Assembly (NCBI RefSeq): GCF_000720635.1
Contig: NZ_JOCF01000039.1
Location: 7,573-71,572, forward strand
Reading direction: 5' to 3'
Origin: Streptomyces sp. NRRL WC-3742
Lineage (GTDB): Bacteria > Actinomycetota > Actinomycetes > Streptomycetales > Streptomycetaceae
Length of the DNA: 64,000 nt
The translations under genes and the position numbers were made by a program. Position 1 is the stretch's first letter. Each line of letters begins with the position of its first letter. Positions 19,601-29,489 of the stretch are shown here, piece after piece. The notes beneath the pieces were generated by a model that was not told the DNA's origin, searched no databases, and was given only the letters and a program-made list of their open reading frames with translations.

Positions 19601-20866
19601 GGTGAACAGCTCCAGCGCCCGGGCGGCCGTCCGGGCGCCGTCGCCCTCCTCCTCGAAGGCGCTGGGCGCGTGGGCGAGGGCGAAGTCCAGCCCCTCGCCC
19701 GGCGTCACGGTCAGGCCCAGCGCGAAGTGGGTGGCGGTCCGCACCTGGATCTCGTCCAGGATGAGGCTGCCGTCGGAGGGCATGGCCTCGGCCATCGGGT
19801 AGCTCTGGAACGCGATCGCGGTGTCGAACAGCTCGCCGCGCAGACCGGCCGCGGCCTGGACCTCGGCGAGCGGCAGGTGGGTGTGCGGCAGCAGGTCCAC
19901 CTGCTGCTCGGCCATGGCCCGGATCAGGTCGGCGACGGTGCGGTCGGGGCGCAGCTCGGCGCGGACGGGCACCGTGTTGGCGAACAGGCCGATCATCGTC
20001 TCGACGCCCGGCAGTTCGGCGGGCCGGCCGGAGGTGACCGTGCCGAAGACCACGTCCTGACGGCCGGACAGGTAGCCGATCGTCACCGCCCAGGCCGCCT
20101 GTACGGCCGAGTTGAGGGTGACGCCCTCGGCCGCGCACCAGGAGGAGAGGGCCCGGGTCAGCTCGGGGGAGAGGGAGGCCGAGCCGACCTCGGGCAGCTC
20201 TCCGCCGGTGTGCTCGACGGAGCGCGGCGCCAGGCGCAGCGGCCCGTCCAGCCCGGCCAGGTTCTTGGCCCAGGCGGCGCGGGCGGCGTCCTGGTCCTGC
20301 CCGGCCAGCCAGCGCAGGTAGGTCTTGTACGGGACGGGCTCGGGCAGCGGCTCGGGCCCGGCGAGGCCCGCCAGGGTGAGCAGCTCCTGCGCGGCGAGCG
20401 GCATCGACCAGCCGTCGAGCAGCAGGTGGTGCACCGACCAGAGCAGCCGGTAGCGGCGCCGGCCCATGCAGATCGCGGTGAAGCGCATCAGCGGCGGGCG
20501 GGCCGGGTCGAACCTGGCCTGCCGGTCCTCGTCGGCGATGCGGTCGGCCGCGATCTGGCGCTTGCGGTACGGAAGATCCGTCAGGTCCAGCTCGCGCCAG
20601 GGCACCTGGACGGAGTCCTGGTCCAGGACCACCTGCACGATCTCGCCGTTGCGGCGCGGCCGGAAGCAGCTGCGCAGGTGCGGCTGGCGGGCCAGCAGGG
20701 CCGCCGCCGCCTCGCGCAGGCGGTCGACGGGCAGGTCGCCCTCGACCCGCACCGACAGCTGGAGGATGTACGGGTCGGGGCCGCTGCCCTCGGCCGCGAG
20801 GTAGTGGAGTCCCTGCTGGAGCGGGGAGAGCGGCAGTGCTTCGACGATCCTCGGCTTCCCGGTCAC
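13619..20866 (-). CDS. Nonribosomal peptide synthetase, C-A-PCP-C-A-PCP-TE
   Basis: 2415 aa; the terminal two modules and release domain. Order with rough residues: C (HHLLLDGWS near 150); A (YTSGSTG near 625, FDATVW near 670, [11 protein letters not shown] near 762); PCP (GGHSLLA near 1007); C (HHIAADGWS near 1208); A (YTSGSTG near 1703, FDASVF near 1745, [10 protein letters not shown] near 1838); PCP (GGDSLKA near 2087); thioesterase with GWSYGG (near 2222) and a late His (HCAH near 2367). Reading the ten-residue specificity codes by eye gives about DAWVFAAVCK for the first A domain, like Phe or beta-modified Phe codes, and DAFLLGAVIK for the second, a hydrophobic aliphatic pocket. The first C domain would accept the chain from the upstream NRPS. 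The GTG start overlaps that gene's stop (GTGA). No epimerase is present here. Confidence 0.93.
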   Translation of the reverse strand: MTGKPRIVEALPLSPLQQGLHYLAAEGSGPDPYILQLSVRVEGDLPVDRLREAAAALLARQPHLRSCFRPRRNGEIVQVVLDQDSVQVPWRELDLTDLPYRKRQIAADRIADEDRQARFDPARPPLMRFTAICMGRRRYRLLWSVHHLLLDGWSMPLAAQELLTLAGLAGPEPLPEPVPYKTYLRWLAGQDQDAARAAWAKNLAGLDGPLRLAPRSVEHTGGELPEVGSASLSPELTRALSSWCAAEGVTLNSAVQAAWAVTIGYLSGRQDVVFGTVTSGRPAELPGVETMIGLFANTVPVRAELRPDRTVADLIRAMAEQQVDLLPHTHLPLAEVQAAAGLRGELFDTAIAFQSYPMAEAMPSDGSLILDEIQVRTATHFALGLTVTPGEGLDFALAHAPSAFEEEGDGARTAARALELFTDTLERTAADPDTLLARFGGNGEVPEGLGAGPDLRDDFTRGATLHELFRWHAGQNPQAPALIVPDEGRPEDPAAALTLGYGQLDAASDALARRLEGSGAGPGAFVALALPRGADMIVALLAVLKTGAAYLPVDLAYPPERIAFMLEDAAPALVVTTSGTVLPEGCAARRVDLDLPGAEGDEGNEQAPQPARTRVAEPGSPAYVVYTSGSTGRPKGVVVPHEGAVNLAVHHAARLHAGPGARALQFASFSFDATVWELCASLYTGGAMVLATAESRMSGEALARLFAAHRINHAVLPPTVLAGLPQDAELPADLRLFTAGEALPAALAERWSGRVELCNAYGPSETSVCASVSEPLRGAGKPPIGTAVSAFRLFVLDSALRPVPTGVAGELYVAGPGLALGYHARPGLTADRFPACPFGPPGARMYRTGDVVRRLEDGALDYVGRADQQVKLRGFRIELGEIETVLGAHPSVAQAAVTVREDRPGDRRLVGYVVPRGGAVLDLEELREHAAATLPVHMVPAALVELPTLPVTPNGKVDAKALPAPEHTGAGRLPETYEERELCAILGEVLGLERVGADDDFFALGGHSLLAARVANLVRARLGTPVSVRDVFEAPSAAALASLLTRSGDGDGTGTGREELPQLPELVAQERPASVPLSHAQERLWFLERLGVPEGLYSIPFGVRMRGTLDVGALHAALRDLVTRHESLRTVFAAVEGGDGTGAEQRVLAPEAVELPLPLVDCTEEELPQALAAEAVRGFDLSARPPLRAKLFALAPDDHVFTLVLHHIAADGWSLGPLSNDLAEAYRSRLAGRAPAFEPLPVQYADFTLWQRRLLGSEQDPKSEVSRQLAFWSEALEGLPVETALPFDRPRQAVATHRGGTVHLPVPAELVRSLRSFARDAGTSVFMVAQAALAALLTRYGAGTDIPVGSPVAGRGDARLHGLIGMFVNTLVLRTDTSGDPSFSELVGRVREFDLAAYGNQDLPFERLVEALKPERSLSRNPLFQVILDCRDADPVPDTGTDLTMEPVPAAGTTAKWDLFVQLTSDPTADRIDLAVEYASDLFEERTVRRLASALLQLLASAIETPSSPLSRLEVLTPGTRRDLGTLGESPVDTVRTTVTALFDAHLAAAPEAAAVQFATGGGSRLDGSLTYRELDAAANRTAHHLAAHGVGRGDVVALCLERGRDAVVAMLATARLGAAYLPLDPAYPAARLHHMVTDSGTRLLLTQQSLAEAAAGADPDGTCTTVRLDDPQVRAEIDTRPATAPAGEPDPDDLLYVIYTSGSTGTPKGVGVSHRATARLVHGMPELGFARTDTFLWNASPAFDASVFEVWTALAHGARLAVNPPGPADPERLGALLRDTGVTVSLITPRLVNVITDLDPTCLAPLRLLLTGGEAVSAEHVRKLRRALPGTEVVDAYGPTEAAVIATVHQVHSLAPEASSVPIGLPIGDTAVYVLDEALRPVPYGAVGELYVAGHGLARGYLGRPGLTAGNFVADPFGPPGTRMYRTGDLVRWDVDGRLHFTGRSDHQVKVRGYRIEIGEIERALAAHPAVARAAVTVRDDDSGDRLLVAYLVPADPDAAPEPADLRRDLGATLPAHAVPGAFVLLPELPLTPNGKLDTAALPAPATLSEAPALPRTPAERVLCAAAAEVLGRTAVGPEDGFFALGGDSLKAIRLVNAAGQAGLRLDLAAVFQYRTLAELALAGSTVDAEGPVDMLAPLLPIRAGGTRTPLFCVHGGLGFGLPFAELARHLDPEQPVHALQAPGLREDQAPPADLAAVAEDYVARIRTVQPSGPYQLLGWSYGGIVAQAMAVRLRAEGEEVSFLANLDSYPDSAPETQPTDEEFLADFLTEAGIGADALPHPTVPAVATLLATTGGPLAAFDEPALVRLLTVMRANVDLFRGHTPEPFDGVMTLVVATGSLDGEDLEVRTKTWERFVTGAVDVHPVHCAHPDMLSPGPAAEIGRVVEHRLAALAALNAPEATTRTTSDSLGDAS

Positions 20867-23800
20867 AGTATGTCCTCGTTCAAGTCGATCTCCATAAACG
20901 CGAGTTCGTCGTCGTCCAGGGCCAGCAGGGGCTCGTCCGCGGCGGCGGGCTCCTCGGGCCGGTCGGTGCCGTCGGGCCGGTGCGCCTCGGCGAGCTCGGC
21001 CAGGGCCGCGACGGTCCGGCCGGCGAAGACGTCCTTCACGGCGAACACCAGGCCCTCGAGGTGCGCCCGGCTGACCACCTGGATCGCCCGGATGCTGTCC
21101 CCGCCGAGGGCGAAGAAGTCGTCGTTCGCACCCACCTGTTCCACGCCCAGGACCTCCGCGAAGACGGCGCACAGCGCCTCCTCGCCGGGGGTCCGGGCCG
21201 CGCGTGGCGCGGTGTCGGCTCCGCGCGGGGTGCCGGGGACGGCCGCCGGGGCCGGGAGTGCCGCGCCGGGTGCGGGCTCCAGCGGCGTGCCCAGGCGGGC
21301 CAGCGTGGTGTCGGGGGCGGTGGCGGCGAGGTGCAGCAGCGCGGTGAAGCGCTCGGTGAACGCGGCCACCTGGTCGCGGTCGAAGGCGGCGGGCAGGTAG
21401 TCCAGCCGCAGCTGCAGCCGCTCGCCCTCCGGCAGGACGGCCATGCTCAGCGGGTGGTGCCGGGCGTCGCGCGCCTCGGCGTGCACCACGCGGACCTTCT
21501 CCGTGTCCGTGGACGCTCCGGACCCGATCGGGAAGTTCTCGAACAACAGCACCGTGTCGAACGCCTCGCCCACCAGCCCGGCGGCGCGGTGGATCTCCGC
21601 CACACCGAGGTGCTCGTGCGGCAGGAGTTCGGCGCGCTCGTCCTGGAGGGTGCGCAGCAGGGCGCCGAGGGTGGCGTCCGGGTGGAGCCGCACGCGCACC
21701 GGCACGGTGGTGAGGAACATGCCCACCATCGACTCGATCCCGGGCACCTCCGCGGGCCGGCCGGCCGTGATCGCGCCGAACACCACGTCCGGGGAGCCGG
21801 TCAGCTCGCTGAGCAGCAGCGCCCAGCAGCCCTGCACCACGGTGTTGACGGTGAGGCCCGCGCCGCGGGAGGCGGCGTGGAGGCGGGCGGTGAGTTCCTC
21901 GTCGAGGTCGAGGTGCAGGGACTCCGGGAGGGAGACGGCCTCGGCGACGGCCGCCGGGGCGACCAGCGTCGGGCCGGGGAGATCGGCGAGCGCCGCCTTC
22001 CAGGCGTTGCGGGCGGCCTCGCGGTCGCGGGAGGCGAGCCAGGCGTAGTACGAGCGGTGCGGGGCGGGCCCGGCCGGCTCGGGCACGGTCCTGACCTCGG
22101 AAGCCTCGCTCTTCCCGTCCTTCTCGCCGTCTTCGGAGTACTCGGCGAGCAGGCCGAGCAGTTCCTCGACCAGGATCGGCATCGACCAGCCGTCGACCAG
22201 CAGGTGGTGGCAGGTCCACAGGAAGCGGAACTGCTCCGGCCCGGTCCTGATCAGGGTGAAGCGCAGCAGCGGCGACGCCGCCAGGTCGAACCGGCGGGTG
22301 CGCTCCTCCTCGGTCAGGCGCGCGGCCTCGGCCGCCCGCCCGGACTTCGGAAGGTGCGTCAGGTCGACCTCGTGCCACGGGAGTTCGGCGTCCGAGGGGA
22401 TCAGCTGGACGGGATCGCCCGAGGCGCGGTGCAGGAAGACGGCCCGCAGCGCCGGGTGGCGCCGGAGCAGGGTCCGGCCTGCGGCCCGCAGCGCGGCGGG
22501 GTTCACCTCGCCCTCCAGGTCGGCGGCGATCTGCAGGGTGTAGACGTCGACCGCGTCCGGATCGGCCTCGTGGTGGAACACCATCCCCCGCTGGAGCGGG
22601 GTGAGCGGCAGCACGTCCGAGAGCGCCTGGCCCGCGGTGAGCGCGGGGTTCGCCGAGGTCAGCGCGGCCTCGTACGTCTCGACCTCCTCCTGGTCGAGAG
22701 CGACCAGCGGGAAGTCGGACGGGGTGGCGCCGCCCGCCTCCGGGGAGAGGGCGTACTCGGTCAGGGCGCGCAGCGCGCGGAACCAGGCGTCGGCCAGCTC
22801 CGCGACGGACTCCCGGTCGAGGATGCCGTTGGCGAAGGTCCAGTTGGCGACCAGGTGCGGGCCGTCCGCCCGGTCCTCGGTAGCCGGGGTGAGTGCGAGG
22901 ACGTGCTCCAGCGGCATGGCCGGCTGCATGCCGGTGCCGACGATGCCGTCACCGGTGACCGGCGACCAGAGCACGTCCTCCCGGGCGTCGAACCGGCCCA
23001 TGTAGTTGAAGCCGAGCTGCGGCCGCGGGTACGCGGAGAGCAGCCGTGCGGCCTGCGGGTTGAGGTGGCGCAGCAGGCCGTGGCCGATGCCGTGCTCGGG
23101 CACCTCCCGGACCTGCTCCTTGATCAGCTTGACCGCCCGGCCGAGCGCCTCCTCGGGGCGCGGGCCCGGGTCGAGCCGCACCGGGTGGATGCTGGTGAAC
23201 CAGCCGACGGTGCGGGAGAGGTCCTGGCCGTCCGCGAGCTCCTCGCGGCCGTGGCCCTCCAGCTCGATCAGCGTGGCGCTCGACCCGTCGCCGCAGCGCT
23301 GGAGGCGCCACTCGGCGACGGCGACCGCGAGGGCGGTCAGCAGCACGTCGTTGATCTCGGCCCGCAGGGCCGCGGGGACGCTGGTCAGCAGCAGCCGGGT
23401 GACCTCGGGCGGGAGCTCGACGCGCAGGGTGTCGGCGGTGGCCTTCACGTCGCGCGCCGGGTCCAGCCGGCGGGGGCCGAGCAGCGGGTCGGCGCCGGTC
23501 AGGACGCGCTCCCACAGGGCCAGTTCGGCGCCGCGCACCTCGGTGCGGGCCTGCTCGGTGAGCAGCTTGGACCAGGCGCGGAAGGAGGTGCCGACGGGCT
23601 GCGGCTCGGGTCGGCGGCCCTGGGCGAGGGCGTCGCAGGCGGCGGCCAGGTCGGTCAGCAGGATGCGCCAGGACACCCCGTCCATCACCAGGTGGTGCGC
23701 GACCAGCAGCAGGATCTGCTCGCCCGGCTCCGCGGAGGGGCCGGGGATCAGGACGGCGCGGATCATCCGGGCCGCCGCCGGGTCGAGCCGGTTGCGGGCG

Positions 23801-26800
23801 GCCGCGGCCTGCCGGTCGATCAGCTGGAGCAGCGCCGACCGGTCCCCGGCGGGACGCTCGTCCGACAGGGCGAGGACCAGGCCCTCGTCGGCCGGGACGG
23901 CGCCGCGCGGGAGCACCTCCATCTGCCACAGGCCGGGGGAGGGCTCGGTGAGCCGCGTCCGGAGGGCGTCGTGGTGGTCGATCAGGGCGTGCAGCGCGGT
24001 GGTGAGCCGTGCGGCGTCCAGTCCGGCGGGGACCCGGACGGCGATGTGCTGGCTGAAGCCGGCGGCGGGGCCGGTCGTCGAGCCGGTGTCCTCCTGGAGG
24101 CGGGCGGCGATGGGGGTCGTGTCGAGCACGCCCACCGGCTCGATCTGCCCGCTCTGCCGGACGGACTGCCCGTCGGCGGGGCGGGCGACCTGGGCGAGGA
24201 CGCGGGCCGTACGGCCCGTGAACACGTCGCGGGTGCTGAGCACCAGGCCCGCGCGGCGGGCCGCGCCGACCACCTCGATGGCGCGGATGCTGTCGCCGCC
24301 GAGGGCGAAGAAGTCGTCGTCCGCGCCGACCCCGGGCAGGCCCAGGACCTCGGCGAACACCGCGCCCAGCGTCTGCTCCGCGTCGGTCTGCTGCGCGTCG
24401 GTCTGCGGCACGCGGGCCGCGGTGACCGGTCCGGCGGGTGCGCTCGCGGCCGGGGCGGCCGCACCGGGCTTGGGCAGCGCCTTGCGGTCGACCTTGCCGT
24501 TCGCGGTCAGGGGCAGCGCGTCCAGGACGACCCACCAGCCCGGCACCATCCAGCCCGGCAGCACGGCGCCGACCCGGTCGCGCAACAGGTCCGCGTCGAC
24601 CTCGCCCGGGGCGGCGGCCACGTAGCCGGCCAGCCCGGAGCCGTGCGCGACGACCACGGCGTCCAGGACGCCGGGCACCGCGCGGACGGCGGCCTCGATC
24701 TCGCCGAGCTCGACGCGGCGGCCGCGGACCTTCACCTGGAAGTCGCGCCGTTCGACGAACTCCAGCTGCCCGTCCCGGCGCAGGACCACGCGGTCGCCGG
24801 TGCGGTACATCCGGGTGCCGCCGCCCGCGAACGGGTCGGCCGGGAACACGGAGGCCGTCCGGACCGGGTCGCCCACGTAACCGCGGCCCACGCCGACACC
24901 GCCGACCCACAGCTCCCCGGGCACGCCGACGGGCATCGGGCGCAGCCCGTCCCCGAGGACGTACAGCCGGGTGCCGCGCACGGCGCGCCCGATCGGGATG
25001 CGGCCGGCGGCGGCGTCCTCGGCGGTGACGAAGGCGTGCGTCACGTCGTCGGAGCACTCGGTCGGCCCGTAGGCGTTGACCATGCCGATCGACGGGAAGC
25101 GGGAGTACCAGCGGGCGACCAGGTCGGCGGGCAGGGCCTCGCCGGTGACCATCAGCTGACGCAGGCCCGGAAGGCGGGGGGAGTCCCCGCGGGCGTCCCA
25201 CAGGTCGAGGGCGGCGCGCAGCAGGGAGGGCACGACCTCCAGCACGGCGACGCCCTCGTCGACGGCCAGGGCGAAGAGGGCGTCCGGGTCGGAGGCCGTC
25301 TCCGGGCTGGCGATGACGGTGCGACCGCCGACCAGCAGCGGGGACAGCAGCTGCCAGACGTGCACGTCGAAGGTGAGCGGGGCGTTGGCGACGACGCCCT
25401 CGCCCGGCTGCAGGGTCAGGTCGTCGACCTTGGCCCACAGGTGGTTCAGCATGCCGGCCCGGTGCACCATGGCGCCCTTGGGGCGGCCGGTGGAGCCCGA
25501 GGTGAACATCACGTAGGCGAGGTCCTGGCCCGATCCGACGGGCAGGGGAACGGCCGGGCCCTCCGCCGCCCGGTCGTCCGACTCCAGTTCGAGCGGAAGG
25601 ACGAGGACGTCCCCGGCCAGCTCGGCGGCCTCCCGGCCCTGCTCCTCGAAGCCCTGGCCGACGAGCAGCGCGCGGACCCCGGCGTCGCTCAGCAGCGAGG
25701 CCGTACGGGCGGCGGGCGCGGCGACCTCCAGCGGCAGCCAGGCGGCGCCCACCTCCTGGCTTGCCAGGATCGCGGCGACGTAGCCGGCGCCGGGGCGGGT
25801 CATCAGGGCGACCACGGTGTCCGGGCCGCAGCCCGCCTCGCGCAGCCGCTCGGCCACGCCCTCGATGCGGCGCTGCAGTTCGGCGTGGGTCAGCCGGCGG
25901 GTGCCGTCGACCACGGCGATCTCGTCGGGGGTACGGGCGGCAGCGGCCCTGATCAGGCCGATCGTGTCGCTCGTGTCGCTCGGTGCACGGTCACTGCGCG
26001 CCTCGTCGCCCCGCGCGTCGTTGCCCTGCGCCTGGGCCGACTGCGCCGCCTGGAGGTCGGGGGCGATGAGCATGCCGCTCGGCTCCCCGTCCAGGACCAC
26101 GTCGACGCGGTCGACGACGGTCGACCCGGGGCAGCTCGCGAAGGCGGCGAGGAAGGCGCGGAACCGGGCGGCGTGCGCGGCCAGTTCGTCGCCGTCGTAG
26201 AGCTCGCTGTTGCCGTCCAGGTGCAGCTCGAGGGAGCCGTCGCCCAGGTTGAGGACGGTCAGGATCAGGTCGTTGACGATGCCGGTGGACAGGTTGACCA
26301 CCTGGCCGCGGCACGGGCCGAAGTCCAGGACCGGGTCCTGGTCCAGGACGTTGACGAAGGGTCCGAACGGGCGGCGGTCGTCCGAGCGGAAGCCGAGGTC
26401 GCGGCGGATCTGCTCGCCGCGGTAGCGCTGGTGGCGCAGCGCGTTGGTCATCTCCTTCCAGGTGGCGCGGAGCAGCTCGTCGCGGGTGGCGCCGTGGCGC
26501 AGCGGTACGGCCAGCGGGAGGTAGTTGGCGACCATCCCGGGGATGCCGCGGGCGGCGGCGCCGACCCGGCCGGTGACGGGCAGGGTGAGCAGCGGCTCCT
26601 CCAGGCCCGTCATCCGCTGCACGTAGGCGGCCAGCGCGGCGGAGACCAGGACGGCGGGGGTGACCTTGGCGGCGACGGCGGCGGTGCGCAGCTGGTCCGC
26701 GGCGGCGGTGTCCAGCGACTCGGTGCGGCGCAGCGCGATCAGGCCGGGGGCGGGCTCGCGGGTGGAGAGGGAGGACGGCTCGGGCGATCCCGCGGTGAGG

Positions 26801-27414
26801 CGGTCGGTCCAGTAGGCGCGGTCCTTCGCGAGGCGGGGCGACTCGCGGTAGGCGGCCTCCGCGTCCAGGAGCAGCCGGAACGGCGGCAGCGCCGAGGAGG
26901 CGAGGCCCGCCTCGTCGCCGCCGTCCACGAGGTGGCTGTAGATCGCCGCGAGGCGCGGGTGAACCAGGCTACGGCTGTAGCCGTCGCACAGGATGTGGTG
27001 TCCGCACAGGTAGAGCCGGTGGTGCTCGGGGCCGAGGCGCAGCAGCGCGTTGCGCGTCAGCGGCGGCTCGGCGGCCTTCATCGGCAGGTCCAGGTCACGG
27101 AGCATCCACGCCTCGGAGGCGGCCACCGGGTCGGCCTCGGCGGAGAGGTCGACCCGCGTGAGCAGGTCGTCCTCCACCGGGGCGACGACCTGGCGGGGCA
27201 CCCCGTCGTGCTCGCTGAAGCGCACCCGCAGGCCCTCGGCCTCCATCGCCATCCGGCGCAGGGCGCGCTCCAGCAGGGCGGGGTCGAGCGGGCCGTGCAG
27301 GTCGATGTAGTCGCCCTGGGCGTAGCCGAGCGGCCCGGTCGCGAACTGCTCGTCGTACCAGACCTCGGACTGGGCGCCGGTGAGCGGCAGGTGGATGCCA
27401 GGGGACACGGTCAT
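20863..27414 (-). CDS. Nonribosomal peptide synthetase, C-A-PCP-E-C-PCP (second module lacks an A domain)
   Basis: 2183 aa. Domains in order: an N-terminal condensation domain of starter-like appearance ([15 protein letters not shown] at 9-23, HHILCDG at 139-145); A domain (FTSGSTG near 628, FDVHVW near 682, [11 protein letters not shown] near 781); PCP (GGDSIRA near 1041); epimerisation domain ([13 protein letters not shown] near 1241, EGHGRE, NYMGR); second C domain (HHLLVDGWS near 1738); PCP (GGDSIRA near 2107) and an acidic tail. Only about 40 linker residues separate the last C and PCP, so no A domain fits there. The first A domain code reads about DVWEMTADDK, similar to codes for diaminobutyrate, which fits Dap made by SbnA/SbnB. 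The E domain then predicts D-Dap. The ATG overlaps the sbnA stop (ATGA at 27411-27414). Confidence 0.93.
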   Translation of the reverse strand: MTVSPGIHLPLTGAQSEVWYDEQFATGPLGYAQGDYIDLHGPLDPALLERALRRMAMEAEGLRVRFSEHDGVPRQVVAPVEDDLLTRVDLSAEADPVAASEAWMLRDLDLPMKAAEPPLTRNALLRLGPEHHRLYLCGHHILCDGYSRSLVHPRLAAIYSHLVDGGDEAGLASSALPPFRLLLDAEAAYRESPRLAKDRAYWTDRLTAGSPEPSSLSTREPAPGLIALRRTESLDTAAADQLRTAAVAAKVTPAVLVSAALAAYVQRMTGLEEPLLTLPVTGRVGAAARGIPGMVANYLPLAVPLRHGATRDELLRATWKEMTNALRHQRYRGEQIRRDLGFRSDDRRPFGPFVNVLDQDPVLDFGPCRGQVVNLSTGIVNDLILTVLNLGDGSLELHLDGNSELYDGDELAAHAARFRAFLAAFASCPGSTVVDRVDVVLDGEPSGMLIAPDLQAAQSAQAQGNDARGDEARSDRAPSDTSDTIGLIRAAAARTPDEIAVVDGTRRLTHAELQRRIEGVAERLREAGCGPDTVVALMTRPGAGYVAAILASQEVGAAWLPLEVAAPAARTASLLSDAGVRALLVGQGFEEQGREAAELAGDVLVLPLELESDDRAAEGPAVPLPVGSGQDLAYVMFTSGSTGRPKGAMVHRAGMLNHLWAKVDDLTLQPGEGVVANAPLTFDVHVWQLLSPLLVGGRTVIASPETASDPDALFALAVDEGVAVLEVVPSLLRAALDLWDARGDSPRLPGLRQLMVTGEALPADLVARWYSRFPSIGMVNAYGPTECSDDVTHAFVTAEDAAAGRIPIGRAVRGTRLYVLGDGLRPMPVGVPGELWVGGVGVGRGYVGDPVRTASVFPADPFAGGGTRMYRTGDRVVLRRDGQLEFVERRDFQVKVRGRRVELGEIEAAVRAVPGVLDAVVVAHGSGLAGYVAAAPGEVDADLLRDRVGAVLPGWMVPGWWVVLDALPLTANGKVDRKALPKPGAAAPAASAPAGPVTAARVPQTDAQQTDAEQTLGAVFAEVLGLPGVGADDDFFALGGDSIRAIEVVGAARRAGLVLSTRDVFTGRTARVLAQVARPADGQSVRQSGQIEPVGVLDTTPIAARLQEDTGSTTGPAAGFSQHIAVRVPAGLDAARLTTALHALIDHHDALRTRLTEPSPGLWQMEVLPRGAVPADEGLVLALSDERPAGDRSALLQLIDRQAAAARNRLDPAAARMIRAVLIPGPSAEPGEQILLLVAHHLVMDGVSWRILLTDLAAACDALAQGRRPEPQPVGTSFRAWSKLLTEQARTEVRGAELALWERVLTGADPLLGPRRLDPARDVKATADTLRVELPPEVTRLLLTSVPAALRAEINDVLLTALAVAVAEWRLQRCGDGSSATLIELEGHGREELADGQDLSRTVGWFTSIHPVRLDPGPRPEEALGRAVKLIKEQVREVPEHGIGHGLLRHLNPQAARLLSAYPRPQLGFNYMGRFDAREDVLWSPVTGDGIVGTGMQPAMPLEHVLALTPATEDRADGPHLVANWTFANGILDRESVAELADAWFRALRALTEYALSPEAGGATPSDFPLVALDQEEVETYEAALTSANPALTAGQALSDVLPLTPLQRGMVFHHEADPDAVDVYTLQIAADLEGEVNPAALRAAGRTLLRRHPALRAVFLHRASGDPVQLIPSDAELPWHEVDLTHLPKSGRAAEAARLTEEERTRRFDLAASPLLRFTLIRTGPEQFRFLWTCHHLLVDGWSMPILVEELLGLLAEYSEDGEKDGKSEASEVRTVPEPAGPAPHRSYYAWLASRDREAARNAWKAALADLPGPTLVAPAAVAEAVSLPESLHLDLDEELTARLHAASRGAGLTVNTVVQGCWALLLSELTGSPDVVFGAITAGRPAEVPGIESMVGMFLTTVPVRVRLHPDATLGALLRTLQDERAELLPHEHLGVAEIHRAAGLVGEAFDTVLLFENFPIGSGASTDTEKVRVVHAEARDARHHPLSMAVLPEGERLQLRLDYLPAAFDRDQVAAFTERFTALLHLAATAPDTTLARLGTPLEPAPGAALPAPAAVPGTPRGADTAPRAARTPGEEALCAVFAEVLGVEQVGANDDFFALGGDSIRAIQVVSRAHLEGLVFAVKDVFAGRTVAALAELAEAHRPDGTDRPEEPAAADEPLLALDDDELAFMEIDLNEDIL

Positions 27415-28403
27415 CGAGCTGATCGCCCTTCGTTCCGCTCCTCGCCGACGGCCAGCGCCGTGTCGCCGAAGGTGTCGCGGACCCAGTTGTCGTCGTACAG
27501 GGTGTCGAGATAGCGCTCGCCCAGGTCGGGGGCGATGGTGACGGCCGTGGTGCTGCGGTCGGCGCAGTTCTCCTGCATCCAGGCCAGGGCACCGGCGACG
27601 GCCGTACCGGTCGATCCGCCGAAGTGGTAGCCGTTGGCGGCCAGTTGGCGGCAGATCCGCACCGTGTCCTGCTCCTGGATGTGGACGACGGTGTCGACGT
27701 AGGACTCGTCCAGGAGACCGGGGCGGATGCTGGTGCCGAGCCCGGGGATGTGCCGCGGGCCGGGGACGCCGCCGAAGGTGACGGAGCCGACGGAGTCGAC
27801 GGCGACGACCTTGACGCCGGGGCGGTGCTCCTGGAAGTAGCGGGCGCAGCCCATGAGGGTGCCGGTGGTGCCGGCGCCGATCACCAGGACGTCGAGCTCG
27901 GGGAACTTGGAGGCGATGGCGGGCCCGGTGGTGCTGTAGTGGGCCATCCAGTTCCCCGGCGCCTCGTACTGGTTGAGCCAGACGACCTTCTCGTCGGCGG
28001 CGCACATCTCCTGCACGTAGCGGATGCGGGCACCGAGGAAGCCGTCGACGGGGTGCGGCTCGGTGATGGTGTGGACCTCGGCGCCGAACGCCTGCATGGT
28101 GCGGCGGGTGGCCGCGTTGCAGCGGGAGTCCGTCACGCAGACGAAGCGGTAACCGCGGTTGGCGGCCAGCATGCTGAGCGCGACGCCCATGTTCCCCGAG
28201 GAGGACTCGACCAGGGTCGAGCCGGGGCCCAGGACCCCGGCGGCTTCAGCCTGGGCCACGATCTCGCGGGCGGCCTTCAGCTTGATCGATCCGGCGAAGT
28301 TGAACCCCTCCACCTTCAGGTAGAGGTGTCTTGCGAAGATCGGATGCAGATCGACGAACAGATCGCTGACGTCGAATTCGTGCGGCGCAGATATGACAGG
28401 CAT
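27411..28403 (-). CDS. sbnA: SbnA-type PLP synthase for 2,3-diaminopropionate
   Basis: A fold-type II PLP enzyme of the cysteine synthase family, matching the SbnA branch. SbnA condenses O-phospho-L-serine with L-glutamate to N-(1-amino-1-carboxy-2-ethyl)-glutamate, the substrate of SbnB. It has the PLP lysine in NFAGSIKLKAA (about residue 37), the phosphate loop ESSSGNMG (about 70) and the GAGTTGTLMG loop (about 177). The true start is the ATG at 28403 (MPVISAPHEF); the frame is open further back but without family similarity. 330 aa. It is the first gene of the operon that continues with both NRPS genes, MbtH and the ABC exporter, and it has strong SARP-type repeats 65-125 bp upstream. Confidence 0.88.
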   Translation of the reverse strand: MPVISAPHEFDVSDLFVDLHPIFARHLYLKVEGFNFAGSIKLKAAREIVAQAEAAGVLGPGSTLVESSSGNMGVALSMLAANRGYRFVCVTDSRCNAATRRTMQAFGAEVHTITEPHPVDGFLGARIRYVQEMCAADEKVVWLNQYEAPGNWMAHYSTTGPAIASKFPELDVLVIGAGTTGTLMGCARYFQEHRPGVKVVAVDSVGSVTFGGVPGPRHIPGLGTSIRPGLLDESYVDTVVHIQEQDTVRICRQLAANGYHFGGSTGTAVAGALAWMQENCADRSTTAVTIAPDLGERYLDTLYDDNWVRDTFGDTALAVGEERNEGRSAR

Positions 28404-28467
28404 TGCGAAGCTCCCGGCCGTCGGCGGTACGTCGTGACGTCGACAGCTAGAAGGTTCCATCGCGGCT

Positions 28468-28526
28468 CTGACTGGGCGCTGACACGTTGCTGACGTGATG
28501 GCGGCCTTCGCTGACACCATGCTGAC
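28468..28526 (-). promoter_or_regulatory. SARP-type repeat array before sbnA (five CTGAC words)
   Basis: CTGAC starts at 28468, 28479 and 28490, each 11 bp apart, then at 28511 and 28522, again 11 bp apart. On the sbnA coding strand they read GTCAG. A possible -10 (TAGCTG, about 28445-28450 on the minus strand) follows toward sbnA. The array lies in the 233-bp divergent region between sbnA and the first SARP gene and could also affect that gene. Confidence 0.8.
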
Positions 28527-28636
28527 GCGACGGAGCCGAGGAGGCTCCGCTCCTTCGCTGGATGTACTGTTCGGGCGTCAGGACACCCTTGGATTCGGCA
28601 CCTCGACGGGCGCCGCCGGGACTCGGGGGGAATGCC

Positions 28637-29401
28637 GTGCACATCACGATGCTGGGACCGCTGCGGGCCAGGAGCGGAACGGAAACCGCCGCTCTGGGTG
28701 CGAAGAAGGCCCGCATGGCGCTGACCGTACTGGCCCTGCGTGCAGGCCAGGTGGTCGGTTTCGACGAACTCATCGACGAGCTGTGGGGCGAGGCCCCGCT
28801 CAAGAACACGCGCAACTCGCTCCAGGGCATCGTCGCCCGGATGCGCAGGTCGCTCGGGCGCATCGGACTGGACGGCACCGACCGGGGCGTGGTGCGCACG
28901 GTCGGCAACGGCTACGTCCTGGGCATGCCCGCGGACCGGCTCGACGCCAACCGCTTCCTGCAGCAGGCGAGGGAGGGTCGCGACCTGATCGGGCACTCGC
29001 CGCGGAAGGCCGCCGAACTGCTGCGCGGCGCACTGGCCATGTGGTACGGGCCGGCGCTGGTGGACATCGCGGACGGGCAGCGCTGCCGCGCGGCCGCGCT
29101 CCGCCTCGACGAACAGCGCAGGATCGTCCAGGAGGACCTGATCGCCGCCCAGTTGGAGGCCGGCGAGGCCGGGGCGGTCGTACCGGAACTGAAGCAGCTG
29201 CACGCCGAGCACCCCGAACGGGAGCGGCTCAGCGAGCAGTTGATGATCGCGCTCTACCGGACGGGCCGGCAGTACGAGGCGATCGACACCTTCCACCGCA
29301 CGCGCCGGCGGCTCGACGCCGAGATGGGGCTGCTGCCCAGCCTCCACCTGCAGCGGCTCTACCAGGCGATCATCACCCAGGACGCCTCGCTGTCGCACTG
29401 A
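28637..29401 (+). CDS. SARP-family transcriptional activator (first of two)
   Basis: A 254-aa protein. Residues about 1-95 form an OmpR-like winged helix (MLGPLRARSGTETAALGAKKARMALTVLALRAG, DELIDELWGE, VRTVGNGYVL). Residues about 100-250 form the bacterial transcriptional activation domain, with LRLDEQRRIVQEDLIAAQLEAGEA and LMIALYRTGRQ. This is the short ActII-ORF4/RedD-like SARP form that activates antibiotic clusters by binding 11-bp-spaced direct repeats. The GTG at 28637 is chosen because GGGGGGAA lies just upstream. It is divergent from sbnA across a repeat array. No TTA codon was seen. It closely resembles the second SARP at 36.1 kb along its whole length. Confidence 0.92.
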   Translation: MHITMLGPLRARSGTETAALGAKKARMALTVLALRAGQVVGFDELIDELWGEAPLKNTRNSLQGIVARMRRSLGRIGLDGTDRGVVRTVGNGYVLGMPADRLDANRFLQQAREGRDLIGHSPRKAAELLRGALAMWYGPALVDIADGQRCRAAALRLDEQRRIVQEDLIAAQLEAGEAGAVVPELKQLHAEHPERERLSEQLMIALYRTGRQYEAIDTFHRTRRRLDAEMGLLPSLHLQRLYQAIITQDASLSH

Positions 29402-29432
29402 GGGAACACGCTGACGGCAAACGCTGACGCAG

Positions 29433-29477
29433 AGCACGTGGGGCGGGTACCGAGTCCCGGTACCCGCCCCACGTGCT
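29433..29477. terminator. Bidirectional terminator between SARP1 and MMPL1
   Basis: A perfect 19-bp stem, AGCACGTGGGGCGGGTACC (29433-29451) with GGTACCCGCCCCACGTGCT (29459-29477), has a 7-nt loop. It lies between two convergent genes and can serve both. Confidence 0.92.
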
Positions 29478-29489
29478 GTTCCAGAGGTG

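Noticed and set aside
13700..21400. A 2566-codon open frame on the plus strand opposite the NRPS genes
   Set aside because: It is the mirror image of GC-rich codon bias. The minus strand encodes full NRPS domains with all motifs, and the plus-strand translation has no domain and low complexity.
29398..29428. CTGA(C/G) words after the SARP1 stop that might be a sixth SARP site
   Set aside because: Spacing is 13 bp, not 11, and they lie between a stop codon and a terminator with no promoter to serve.
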